Below are positions 47,201 through 52,674 of a stretch of DNA of 56,907 nucleotides, piece by piece. The stretch is from a bacterium. GTDB taxonomy: Bacteria > Latescibacterota > Latescibacteria > Latescibacterales > Latescibacteraceae. Every line of letters starts with the position of its first letter. Positions within the stretch are counted from its first letter, which is position 1. The notes under the pieces were generated by a model. That model was not told the DNA's origin. It saw nothing but the letters and a program-made list of their open reading frames with translations, and made no database searches. The position numbers were made by a program, and so were the translations under genes. The stretch is from the NCBI GenBank assembly GCA_021372535.1, contig JAJFUH010000220.1:1-56907 (forward strand). Direction: 5' to 3'.

Positions 47201-48638
47201 AGGTTCGTTCGACATCGCATGGATAGCTAAGAATCTCGCCGCCGTGATGATCGAATATACCACCAACGAGGGGGCATCATGGGAGAAAATCGTCGACAGT
47301 ATTGCGGCCGACGAAAATTACACTACATGGACTCTCCCGCAGATTCAGTCCACGCTGTGCCGTATTCGTATCAGCAATCCCGAGAACAATCTCGTGTTCG
47401 ATGTGAGCGATACGACCTTCACGATATACAGGCCTCCGGTTCTTACGGTCGACGATATATTGGGCACGCAATCGGGAAATGTTTCGATCGGTGTTCTTTC
47501 AAGCGATGCGGGCAGCGATTCGACAGGACTCATCGTATCATATGTTATCGACAATATCGAGCAGCCGGCCACAATCGATTTACCGTTCATCCCGAGCGGG
47601 CAGAAAGTGACAGTCACATGGTCGTCTTTTGCGGACATGGGCTATGTCTATAAAAAGAATCTGATATTACGGCTCATACCCTTCAATACGTACGGCAGGG
47701 GAGAGGTGACCCAGACAAAGATATTCACCGTAACGAATTATGTCGGAGACTACAACAACGATCTCTATATTGACGGCGAAGACCTCCGGATATTTGTCGA
47801 TGCATGGGAGAACGGGGACCTTACGCGTGAAATAGCACCGACCAGCGGTGAAATTCCCGATCTGCAGGTTATCCCTGACGGCAGGCTGGATTACGAGGAT
47901 CTGTCCGTATTTGCATGGATGTGGAACTGGCAGACGCTCAACCCGTTCGGAAAACCGGCTGTCGCTCTCAAAACGGCCATTCCCGATGGAGATTTTCTGT
48001 CATTCATCACCATCGTTCCCGACAGCGACGGGAATATCAGGCTGATGAGCGACCGGAGCCTTTCCTATGTGAGCATCGAGCTCGCCTCCGACCGGATTAC
48101 ATCGATTTCGGGTTCCGATTACTGGGATGGGGACGGCAAGGGTGTCGCTCTTACACGGGTATTAGCGGACGGTTCGGGTGAATTCGCTGCCGCGCGCCTG
48201 GAACCGACCACGGCGACATCAGGGATTCCCGTGACAATTGCCTCGATTTCGCTTGACGACAGGGACAACGACAACGGAAATCTCACCATCCGGTATAAAG
48301 TGAGAATTCACGGCGAGCCCGAAGTTATTTCGGGAGCATCTGCATATACCAGGGAAAAAGCGGTTGAAAAACCGGCCGCAACGACTCTTTTCCAGAACAG
48401 CCCGAATCCGTTCAACGGCTTTACAACCATTACCTATGCCCTTACGGAGGAAACGAAGGTTAAACTGACCATATACAATGTTTCGGGCCAGCAGGTGAAA
48501 GTACTGAAAGATGAATATGTGTCTCCGGGAACTTATTCTGCTTTGTGGGATGCTTCCGGTATGCCGAGCGGGATATATTTCTATTCATTTGAAGCAGGCA
48601 ATTTCATCGCTACGAAGAAACTGCTCCTTGTCAAATAG
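35271..48638 (+). CDS. giant modular surface protein (delta-60, beta-helix, B-repeat, Ig, dockerin-like, FlgD-like tail)
   Basis: About 4,455 residues with a signal peptide (cleavage near VFG/DM). Approximate domain order: ~14 delta-60 repeats (30-860), broken at ~708-730 by a PRA/AKA low-complexity insert; two InlB-type B-repeats (865-1008); three units of right-handed beta-helix plus one B-repeat (1010-2358), each ~1.34 kb; a beta domain (2359-2512); eleven tandem ~73-residue B-repeats (2514-3312); IPT/TIG; cadherin-like; five putative Ig domains (3500-3960); a Kre9-like module; a dockerin-like pair of F-hand loops (4160-4225), the first with D-x-N-x-D-x-x-x-D-x-x-D; a beta domain; and a FlgD-Ig/type IX-like tail (SPNPFNGFTTI to LLLVK). 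It should be secreted and displayed as an adhesin or carbohydrate-binding fibre. TTG 35265 is an alternative start. The function is inferred. Confidence 0.9.
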   Translation: MKLRVKNILLLICGFLFFCSGVFGDMMPAGAIPGTLDESFGSLGRTYTDLNQFSAEYGKAVVCNSEGKVIVAATVNGTIALARFDSTGVLDPAFGDAGIVITPITGEAKALNLLSAEGEYYIVVGSTDDGGENDFVVACYDYLGAPETNFGNGGVVTTDFGGTDDSACAVGISYDDGGILVAGYTNVNGNYDFAVAKYTFPFGNLDTSFNITGKSTFDINDSGYDDKAFGITINAIDYSILVTGSAGNGTDSDLALICLDTSGDLDSDFDSDGILTCDFNSNNDDIGYAVSYNSTNTCIVVTGTTDNGTDLDFAIAVIDSDGVHLVTKDLGDDEQGNGVAFQTDGKIIVSGTAGSDFAVIRYQADIDNGLDTTFNDPDGYLIADIAGFDDTANGMSLDIFDRIVIVGTSIVYGNPDLVVTRITADGSPDYDFGSGSSYQAVDFPLVHQNDCAFGVAVQYDGKIVVSGSNGSSAGLVRYNSNGSLDTSFGSNGTVKVTIPGYTWTANEKVVIQPDHKIILVGSTEEVGGPLVISRFNEDGSPDIGFGINGRVEQDPGVPVYIAGVGLQSDGKIVVGTTASDDGDYFVLVIRLNTDGSLDETFGDGGMAYDENGMSYSAMVYDMVIQPDDKIVLSGGIINGIVPNFFLVRFTAGGVLDTTFGSNEDGKVIITPGPFATIANGVALQPDGKIVAAGLMDTTQGMCKIAQVPRAPRAPRTPRAPNAAKAAKAAENFLNIVIMRFLSDGTLDETFADEGINVLDTGEDIFIEDVLIDTNGKIVVGGNYNGWDFAVGCFNSNGSICSEFGDSYVTGFTFPDLSTGGDFVDDCTAIALDSNHRIIAVGFSDQGTTYTDFTIARINSTPLTVKFTTTGHGEVLADSTQYVVYNGVTTSVSPDPDYGYHFSGWTGDHTGSETDFPLILTNVIQDMNIVAHFSKNTFTVDFTIMGNGSITGTLSQNVEFEGSTTPVTAVADPGNHFTGWTGDVTTITNPLTITNVDNNMVVTANFNDACTVMNTDDSGTGSLRQAILTANSGETILFDAGVMGTITLTSGQLAINKKLTIHGPGIDDLTISGNNTSRIFFIGPNGDVTINLMTITNGNAGINAGGGIWSQGKLTLSACVVSGNTTDNNFGAGICNSDGDLMVENCTISSNNAGTTSGYGGGIYVRSGSALITNSTISGNSAYKGGALYNTAFNDTSASVSTIEVYNSTLSGNTVSCQGGALFNWAHDNVNAHAKTLFNNCTITENSATVEGGGVYVNDYTGDDQLCEVMLKNTILAGNTAPTGADCLNSPQATCTTQSLGYCLVGATVDFTGGTGDINIGADDPLLAPLADNGGPTFTHALESGCLAVNAGAGTDSEGNPVPNDQRGVARPQGASNDIGAVEAAVHTVTFVAGPNGHIDGTLVQQVIDGGSTTSVTAVPDENYLFSDWTGDGLYKTSNPLAVTDVTSDMNITANFVSNTLTVTNDYDDGAGSLRNTIAIAPPGAVIMFDSGLAGQVITLTTDELVINKNLTINGTAAPNLSINVYEPIRIFKVISGVSATITGLTINGGYLEGGFGAGILNEGSLILSDCTVKDCTNINGFGGGICNRGDLVVQKCTISGNNVGNGDGGGIFNEHLGNLTVNFSTICGNSAQRGGGIMNWETNIESSAITTINNSTISGNNASSYGGGIMNYSDCQDANAHVAINFATITDNSAGSIGGGLYQDWGVQGTKTAEIEYRDTIIAGNNGEAGPNDCAQSNGTMISRGYCLIGETTGDVTGDATDIVIGTADPNLGPLDDNGGPTKTHKPLSGCLAINAGNSQGIGGTEFTVDQRFFARPQGAAHDIGAVEAELHTVTFVAGPNGHITGTLVQYVSDGGSTTPVTAIPDEFYVFSNWSGDDFYKTNNPLVVTNVLSDMIITADFAYGIYTVTNDMDDGCGSLRHAITYVPPNGYIVFDSSLANHVITLTTGQLFITQNLIIDGSAAPNLEISGNNTSRVFKVDTGVTVAISGLIISNGNSSGSYGAGIYNQGSLTLTNCEIKNCTAPSEGYGAGIANSGVLVVQKSSIHDNSLPSGTGGGIFNSPPGIVTICSSTIANNSAYQGAGIMNLDTTLSAGSVVVINNSTISGNVASDKGGGIMNYSEYNGSDARVTINFATITNNSAAIAGGGICQEWGSSGTKIALTQYRNTIIAGNTVEVSPNDCALINGTMISMGYCLIGVTSGSPTGDATDIVIGTASPNLGPLEDNGGPTKTHKLLQGCPAIDAGNSEGIGGVVLTVDQRNYYRPQGGGYDIGAYEASAGEITADYTIIFNAATGGTISGTTPQIIPPGGTTTPVTAVPGAGYLFSGWTGDYTGTENPLTIADVSTNMTITAQFVQNNAPVLLVDRTPVMTPIAQGAVNNPGNTVAQIVVDGSITDVEGAVEAIAVTSVDNRNGRWEYSLDDGSTWNNFSAAIGTIASFANLARLLDGVAISSTTNKIRFVPNTNYTGTTWFLFRAWDKSAGTVGQTGNASVTGGSTPFSAQRDTAYVKVGTQYTVTFTSGPHGHLTGTTTQTVISGGSCTPVTAVTESGYQFAGWTGDYTGSNNPLTVTNVTQNMTITANFETALHAVTFTTDGHGTIQGVTPQGIPHGGDCSPVTAVPASGYHFIGWTGSITSPNNPITVQQVTEDMTITAVFSNTWVVHFSAGAHGKLSGETAQLVVQGQGTSSVTAIPDAGYHFTGWTGDVTSSSNPLSVSGVSSNISVTANFSNTYTVSFSSGGNGKIEGSTSQEVISGQSCTMVTAVPDTGYQFLGWTGDFEGTGNPLLIANVSKDMSITALFGLPSFTVTFSAGSNGSLTGNTTQTVGKGESCTEVTALPADGYEFTGWSGDYTGKDNPLVLSNVTRDMTITANFALPVYTVSFSAGANGSLTGNTTQTVGKGENCTEVTAVPAEGYEFTGWSGDYTGKDNPLALSNITRDMTITANFALPVYTVSFSEGANGSITGNTTQTVKKGESSTEVTAVPAEGYDFIGWTGDYTGAANPLTLSNVTSDMTITANFGQPVYTVSFSAGANGSLTGQTAQTVKKGGSCTEVTAIPAEGYDFIGWSGDFTGAANPLIISNVTSDMTITANFGHSAYTVTFSSGSNGSLSGQTSQTVIKGGSCSAVTAVPANGYRFTGWTGDYTGSDNPLTLSNVTSDMTVFANFSNVWTVTFSSSGGGTLTGNTTQTVTNGSNCSMVTAVPSNGYRFTGWSGSYNGTDNPLTISNVTSDLTITANFSNTWSVTFSTNGFGSISGSTSQTVTNGSNCSEVSAIPGTGYYFAGWSGDYTGAANPLTITNVMSDLTITANFVLIPVVEIPSIAGFSPGSGGPGTWVTISGSNFKGVTDVSFGGTQAASFVVDSDTQITAQVGSGSTGTISVTTAGGTASSTGIFSMNVNEAPTDISLSSTSVDENKDAGTEVGTFSTTDVNSADIHTYSFVNGEGDTDNGSFSISGSSLVTTSKLDYETQNTYSIRVRSTDNGNPGLSCDRSFVITVNNTNDPPVIGELAGGTVREGEQFTLQVSAVDVEGDAITYSLNEAPEGMTISETGGISWTPDFTMAGDYTVTVQATDSKGSSSEASFSLKVLEGGTAPVITTTELPNAQKGIPYSAQITVEDPDVGDSFAFELLSGPGWMSINDATGELSGTPSQSDIADSVTVSVGVTDSGGLKADKTFTITVENVNNPPSLTNESLPDARQNELYTALLAATDPDEGDTLTFIMPGGPGWMTLNSETGELSGTPGNGDAADSVLVTVGVRDSGGLTEEKTFMIKVVNVNDPPRITTASLPDATEGQEYSAGIAADDPDQGDTLAFSLVQGPGWLAINSETGALSGIPGSDDIADSVTVTIEVKDAQGLTDNREFMFTVINVNDPPEIVTEKLPDGFEDLPYEAKVDILDPDRNDTHLFELVSAPKWLEIDPTGGGLSGKPGTFDVAEEVTIIIRVTDEGGLFAEKTFMIPVKPSPLPKIEVLSPNGGEKIMAGGSFDIAWIAKNLAAVMIEYTTNEGASWEKIVDSIAADENYTTWTLPQIQSTLCRIRISNPENNLVFDVSDTTFTIYRPPVLTVDDILGTQSGNVSIGVLSSDAGSDSTGLIVSYVIDNIEQPATIDLPFIPSGQKVTVTWSSFADMGYVYKKNLILRLIPFNTYGRGEVTQTKIFTVTNYVGDYNNDLYIDGEDLRIFVDAWENGDLTREIAPTSGEIPDLQVIPDGRLDYEDLSVFAWMWNWQTLNPFGKPAVALKTAIPDGDFLSFITIVPDSDGNIRLMSDRSLSYVSIELASDRITSISGSDYWDGDGKGVALTRVLADGSGEFAAARLEPTTATSGIPVTIASISLDDRDNDNGNLTIRYKVRIHGEPEVISGASAYTREKAVEKPAATTLFQNSPNPFNGFTTITYALTEETKVKLTIYNVSGQQVKVLKDEYVSPGTYSALWDASGMPSGIYFYSFEAGNFIATKKLLLVK
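37390..37461 (+). repeat. in-frame low-complexity insert inside the giant gene
   Basis: Short units encoding Pro-Arg-Ala (three and a variant PRT) then Ala-Lys-Ala interrupt a delta-60 repeat between K-I-A-Q and the strand N-F-L-N-I. The DNA is made of GTGCTCC/CGAGAACTCC-like pieces that do not resemble the surrounding repeat and recall the gagctccacgagctccggg stretch at 56652. Confidence 0.6.
38292..42336 (+). repeat. three ~1.34-kb tandem units encoding beta-helix plus B-repeat
   Basis: Units start near 38292, 39640 and 40984. Each begins with V-T-N/M-N-D-x-D-D-G-x-G-S-L-R, passes through an N-S-T-I-S-G-N rich beta-helix and ends with a PQG...DIGA(V/Y)EA segment and one B-repeat. Spacing of 1,348 and 1,344 bp marks a tandem triplication. 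Confidence 0.85.
42805..45200 (+). repeat. eleven tandem InlB-type B-repeats, period ~219 bp
   Basis: Each unit has T-V-T-F-S-x-G-x-N-G, then G-Y-x-F-x-G-W-T/S-G-D, then N-P-L, then N-V-T-x-D-M-T-I-T-A-N-F. Units five to nine (about 43675-44545) are near-identical at DNA level; the string TTCGCGCTCCCTGTCTATAC recurs 219 bp apart (43881 and 44100), so recent unit duplication or gene conversion is likely. Confidence 0.9.
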
Positions 48639-48699
48639 GATCGGAATTAACAGGGAATATTTATAACTGTCAGAGGTTACAGTATTGAAACCGCCGGAT

Positions 48700-48716
48700 C
48701 GATAATCCGGATTAAC
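48700..48716. other. small hairpin between giant gene and lipoprotein gene
   Basis: CCGGAT-cgata-ATCCGG forms a 6-bp stem without a T-run, so it is not a convincing terminator. A near-repeat TTAACAGGGAATAT/TTAACAGGAATAT brackets this region. Confidence 0.35.
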
Positions 48717-48736
48717 AGGAATATGTTGAGTATCGT

Positions 48737-49522
48737 ATGAAGAACACCTTAGCCCGCACCATATCGCCCTTTATCATTTCGCTTCTGGTCATCCTGCTCG
48801 GTAATCTTGGATGCAGGGCGATTACGGAGCCTGAAATCGAGTATACCTCCTTCAAGGATGGCGATGTTTTCGTTACGCGGGATATTTCGATTAACTGGGA
48901 GGGTGTATTTCACCAGGAAATTGCCGATCACTGGAGACGGAACGACAATCTCAATTACTATTATAAACTCGACAACGGATTATGGATTTTCACGACCGAG
49001 CTTTCCGCCACACTGAGCGATGTATCCGAGGGGCAGCATAAATTATCCATCCAGTCCCAGTTTGAGGATGGAATACCGGGCCCGCCTACGACGCTCACGT
49101 TCACCGTGGATACCATTCAGGGGCCGGGCCTTACTTTTAATCCCCGTAAAGTTACGAGCGATTCGACGGTTGCGCTCAAGTTCGAGGATGTTCAGAGTAT
49201 CATGTCCGCCCATATCGAAATCGTGTGCGATAACGATTGCGCGGAACTGAGCGGTTTTGTGAAAAACGGCGCGCTTGTTACAAGCGGCGAATATATTGTC
49301 CTCATTAACGAGAAAAATCCCTCACGGCTTATCATCGATCTGGCCTTTGCGGGCAATCCGGACGGTAAAAGCGGATCGCCCGATTTCGGCAGTTTCACCG
49401 TAAAGCCCAAAGGTAACGGAACAATCACGATCGATCCCGCCACACTCCGTTTCAAAGATATCGACAATGCCGATGTTCCTGTCGATCCGGCGAGCCTCGA
49501 CTGGATAAAGGTCGAGCAATAG
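48737..49522 (+). CDS. lipoprotein with cohesin-like domain
   Basis: A 261-residue protein directly after the giant gene. A hydrophobic N-terminus ends in L-G-N-L-G-C, a lipobox-like site (Gly at -1; Asn at -3 is unusual). From about residue 128 the pattern L-T-F-N-P, A-H-I-E-I-V, N-G-A-L-V, A-F-A-G-N-P-D-G-K-S-G-S, then F-T-V-K-P-K-G-N-G-T-I-T-I and a last L-R-F-K-D strand resembles a cohesin beta-sandwich. With the dockerin-like segment in the neighbour this suggests an anchor for it. The resemblance was judged by eye only. There is a 98-nt gap and no strong SD, so co-transcription is likely but not proven. Confidence 0.65.
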   Translation: MKNTLARTISPFIISLLVILLGNLGCRAITEPEIEYTSFKDGDVFVTRDISINWEGVFHQEIADHWRRNDNLNYYYKLDNGLWIFTTELSATLSDVSEGQHKLSIQSQFEDGIPGPPTTLTFTVDTIQGPGLTFNPRKVTSDSTVALKFEDVQSIMSAHIEIVCDNDCAELSGFVKNGALVTSGEYIVLINEKNPSRLIIDLAFAGNPDGKSGSPDFGSFTVKPKGNGTITIDPATLRFKDIDNADVPVDPASLDWIKVEQ

Positions 49523-49531
49523 AATTATAGA

Positions 49532-49575
49532 ATAGAACGCGGATTTTCGCGGATCGGGCGGATTAACGCGGATTA
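49532..49575 (+). repeat. dispersed repeat family 3, copy 3
   Basis: AATAGAACGCGGATTTTCGC then GGATCGGGCGGATTAACGCG: a full-length copy that begins ten bases after the lipoprotein stop codon. Confidence 0.72.
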
Positions 49576-49730
49576 TATCAATACGTAATTCCTCGGTACG
49601 GTCACTTCCTTTTTTTGCATTATCTCGGAAAACATTAATGAATAATCCGGGATAATTTCTCTGCTTAAAAAAGGACTATCCACACTTATCCGGTGCGACA
49701 ATTATTTCCGTCATCACGATTCAACGGGAA

Positions 49731-50198
49731 TCACTCACCCGAAAGCGCCTTCAGGGCATTGGGCACCGTGTCTTCGGGCTTGACCTTGTACCATGCCTGC
49801 AGAACTTTCCCGGTTTCATCGATGAGGAAAGAAGACCGCACGATCCCCATGACTTTTTTGCCATACATGGATTTTTCACCCCAGACGCCATACGCCTCGG
49901 CAGCAGCATGATCGGGATCGGACAGCAGCGGAAAATCGAGGCTGTATTTGCCGTCGAACTTCTTCTGCCTGTCCGGCATATCCGGGCTTATGCCGACAGC
50001 CGCAATACCGAGCTTCGAAAGGTCAGGCCGGGCATCACGGACGCTGCATGCTTGCCTGGTACAGCCCGGAGTGTCCGCTTTCGGATAAAAATAGACGAGC
50101 AGTTTCCGGCCCCGGAAATCCTGCAAAGACACCGTGTTTCCATGCTGATCCGTGAGGCTGAAAGCGGGGGCTTTGTCTCCCGGTTTAAGTTGTGGCAT
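49731..50198 (-). CDS. bcp: Bcp/PrxQ-type thiol peroxidase
   Basis: Bcp (PrxQ) reduces hydrogen and organic peroxides using thioredoxin. The sequence has PGDKAPAFSL, then Y-F-Y-P-K-A-D-T-P-G-C-T with the peroxidatic Cys and a second Cys five residues on (Q-A-C), the usual atypical 2-Cys arrangement. Length 155 residues fits. Two ATGs are close together; the second (50198) lies 7 nt after AAGGAG and is chosen. It may also work with a bacillithiol-linked system given bshC in the window, but that is speculation. Confidence 0.93.
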   Translation of the reverse strand: MPQLKPGDKAPAFSLTDQHGNTVSLQDFRGRKLLVYFYPKADTPGCTRQACSVRDARPDLSKLGIAAVGISPDMPDRQKKFDGKYSLDFPLLSDPDHAAAEAYGVWGEKSMYGKKVMGIVRSSFLIDETGKVLQAWYKVKPEDTVPNALKALSGE

Positions 50199-50648
50199 GA
50201 CCATGCTCCTTTAAGAATGAGTAAAACTTTGCACTTTTCATATATATCGTTGGCCGTTCTCTTCGGAATTTATTTTTTCCGGTTATCCAGTTAAATCAGC
50301 TGACATGATTGATCCCCCTCGGCTTCGCCGTCTCCCCCTTATAAAAGAAAGGGGGACGAAAGTGCCCCAAAAGCCATTCCCCCCTTAAAAAGGGGGGATG
50401 CCGCAGACAGGGGGAATCACATACTATCGGAAGAAATTATCAATTCTGATTAAATGGTTTCCTATGCTTATCAAACTGGATAACCGGATTATTTTATTAC
50501 AAATCTAAAGCCTGTATCGGTACAAATGCAAGAACGTTGTTTCATACGGGTATTGTATATCATTCTCGTATATGCCGGGTATCCGTGTCCGGAAAGAAAA
50601 AGGAGGGGATAATCCCTCCTTTCCCGTCGCTATGATTTACGGTCTCCG
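50199..50648. other. 450-nt intergenic region with C/G-run hairpins
   Basis: Around 50310-50420 CCCCCTTATAAAAGAAAGGGGG and CCCCCCTTAAAAAGGGGGG-like runs form strong hairpins, a typical low-complexity repeat of draft genomes. No gene was seen. The hcp terminator is at the right end. Confidence 0.55.
50597..50622 (-). terminator. Rho-independent terminator of hcp
   Basis: On the minus strand AAGGAGGGATTATCCCCTCC forms a stem of about eight pairs followed by TTTTTC. It lies ~27 nt past the hcp stop codon. Confidence 0.88.
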
Positions 50649-52307
50649 TCATGCGGTTCCGAGGATGGCAGCAAGATCCTGTTCCGCGGTGGTTATCGGC
50701 ATGATATTGAATTTCTCCACAAGCACATTGAGGACATTCGGCGTTATGAACGCGGGAAGGCTCGGTCCGAGACGGATGTTTTTGATTCCGAGGTAGAAAA
50801 GTGTCAGGAGGATGACAACCGCCTTCTGCTCGAACCACGAGAGCACGAGCGACAGCGGCAGGCTGTTGACATCGGTATCAAAGGCTTTCGCAAGCGCAAG
50901 GGCGATCTGTATGGCCGAGTAGGCATCGTTGCACTGACCGATATCGAGCAGCCGCGGAATTCCTCCGATGTCGCCGAAATCGAGCTTGTTGAAACGGTAT
51001 TTTCCGCAGGCGAGGGTAAGGATAACCGAATCGTCCGGTACCGCCTGGGCAAAATCGGTATAGTAGTTCCGCCCGCTCCTGGCGCCGTCGCACCCGCCGA
51101 CAAGGAAGAAATGCCTGATTTTGCCTTTTTTCACAGCCTCGATAACCTTGTCTGCCACACCGAGAACAGCGTTATGCCCGAAACCGACCAGAATGGTGCG
51201 ATCCGGCCCGTCCTCGTCGAATCCCTTTTCTGCAAGGGCCGCCTCGATTACAGACGCGAAATGTCTGTTCCTGACATGGATGACACCCGGCGCTCCGACC
51301 ACATTGGTGGCGAAAATCCGGGACGCATATGAATCCTTCGGTTTCTGGATACAGTTCGTTGTCATGAGAATGGCGCCGGGGAATTTATCGAACTCCTTCA
51401 ACTGATCCTGCCATGCGCCCCCGTAATTACCCGCAAGGTGACTGTATTTCTTCAGCCCGGGATAACCGTGGGCGGGAAGCATCTCGCCGTGGGTGTAGAC
51501 ATTGATGCCGGTGCCTTCGGTTTGTTTGAGCAGCTCCTCGAGGTCCCTGAGGTCGTGCCCGGACACGAGAATTGCTTTGCCCTTGAGAGGCTCTATCCTG
51601 ACCTTTGTCGGAACAGGATGGCCGTAACGACTCGTATGAGCCGTATCGAGCAGTTCCATGACCCGGAGATTGACCTCGCCGCATTTCATGTTCATTGCAA
51701 ACAGCTCATCAACCGTTACACCGGTTTTTGTCAGGAAATCGAGCGCCTCGTGCGTAAACGCGAATACGGCATCGTCCTGCTTTCCGAGATCGAAGGCATG
51801 ATCGGCGTATGCGGCCATTCCCTTGAGACCGTAGGTGAGGAGCTCCTGGAGTCCGGTGATATCGTCTCCGAGCGAGGCTTTCCGCTTCTCGATGGATAGT
51901 TCCCCCGCCTGTCCCAGAAGATCATCCATGTCCCCGGCAGGGATAAATTCCGCAGGACCGCCGGGAGTTTCTTCCGCGATTCCGGTTTTCTTACAGGCAT
52001 CCCGGTAGAATCCCCTGATCTTATTGCGAACATGTACCGCCCGTTCGAGCATCTGACGGATCCGTGCCGAATCGAAATTGACATTGGTGAGGGTGGTATA
52101 GAGCGCCTGAATCACGAAGACATCGGTTTCGGGGTCTTTCACGCCGAGTGTACGAGCACGGTGAGCGTACATGGAAATGCCTTTTGTAACATGCAGGAGC
52201 AGGTCCTGGAGCGCCGCGGTTTCAGGGTCTTTACCGCATGTCCCGTAGCTCGTGCATGCGATTCCTTTGGTGACCTGTTCGCATTGATAGCAGAACATCT
52301 TTGACAT
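50649..52307 (-). CDS. hcp: hybrid cluster protein (hydroxylamine reductase)
   Basis: Hcp reduces hydroxylamine and nitric oxide and protects against nitrosative stress. The N-terminal cysteines C6, C9, C18 and C24 (CYQCEQ, ACTSYGTC) bind the 4Fe-4S cluster, and the hybrid-cluster ligands are visible as VSGHDL, TTNCIQ, GGCDGARSGR, TLACGKYRF and IGQCND. The length of 552 residues is normal. GGAGAAG precedes the ATG. Its neighbour is a ferredoxin-like protein that could supply electrons and an Rrf2 regulator on the same strand. Confidence 0.96.
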   Translation of the reverse strand: MSKMFCYQCEQVTKGIACTSYGTCGKDPETAALQDLLLHVTKGISMYAHRARTLGVKDPETDVFVIQALYTTLTNVNFDSARIRQMLERAVHVRNKIRGFYRDACKKTGIAEETPGGPAEFIPAGDMDDLLGQAGELSIEKRKASLGDDITGLQELLTYGLKGMAAYADHAFDLGKQDDAVFAFTHEALDFLTKTGVTVDELFAMNMKCGEVNLRVMELLDTAHTSRYGHPVPTKVRIEPLKGKAILVSGHDLRDLEELLKQTEGTGINVYTHGEMLPAHGYPGLKKYSHLAGNYGGAWQDQLKEFDKFPGAILMTTNCIQKPKDSYASRIFATNVVGAPGVIHVRNRHFASVIEAALAEKGFDEDGPDRTILVGFGHNAVLGVADKVIEAVKKGKIRHFFLVGGCDGARSGRNYYTDFAQAVPDDSVILTLACGKYRFNKLDFGDIGGIPRLLDIGQCNDAYSAIQIALALAKAFDTDVNSLPLSLVLSWFEQKAVVILLTLFYLGIKNIRLGPSLPAFITPNVLNVLVEKFNIMPITTAEQDLAAILGTA

Positions 52308-52347
52308 ATTTCTTCTCCGTCTGAAAAGGATTATAAAACCATTACTG

Positions 52348-52376
52348 CCTGATTATAACCAGATAAACCTGATTAT
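52348..52376 (-). promoter_or_regulatory. candidate direct-repeat operator upstream of hcp
   Basis: Two CCTGATTAT repeats spaced two helical turns apart lie 41-69 bp before the hcp start. TATAAT occurs on the minus strand within the repeats and again just downstream. They differ from the palindrome before the Rrf2 gene. Confidence 0.4.
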
Positions 52377-52392
52377 TCATGAAAATATGTTT

Positions 52393-52424
52393 AACCACAA
52401 AGACACCAGGGCACAAAGAGACAT
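52393..52424 (+). repeat. short dispersed repeat family 4, plus copy
   Basis: TAACCACAAAGACACCAGGG then CACAAAGAGACA, a widely seen intergenic repeat type; related copies lie at 24136-24166 and, more distantly, 27366-27400. Confidence 0.6.
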
Positions 52425-52492
52425 AATATATTATTAATACTATCTTTAATTACAATTTAAAATCGACATTACTCCCAGTGATATTTAAAATT

Positions 52493-52540
52493 CAAATCCG
52501 CGAAAATCCGTCCGATCCGCGAAAATCCGCGTTCTATTAA
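52493..52540 (-). repeat. dispersed repeat family 3, copy 4
   Basis: On the minus strand it starts AATAGAACGCGGATTTTCGC and continues GGATCGGACGGATTTTCGCG, parallel to the copy at 49532. Confidence 0.7.
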
Positions 52541-52674
52541 ATTTTGTGAATAGATCGGATTAAATTTGTGAAATGATCGGGACAAAAGAGTATTTCCACA
52601 TCCGAAAAATCTGAAAATCTGGGTACTCCTCTCAAACCATATACAGTATGCCAGCTGACAGGTATCGGCGACCG

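Larger units (their letters stand above)
52308..52674. other. 367-nt region upstream of hcp
   Basis: CCTGATTAT occurs twice (52348-52356 and 52368-52376), exactly 20 bp apart, next to TATAAT-like boxes on the minus strand, a candidate operator. The rest holds repeat family 4 (52393-52424) and family 3 copy 4 (52493-52540). No gene was seen. Confidence 0.55.
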
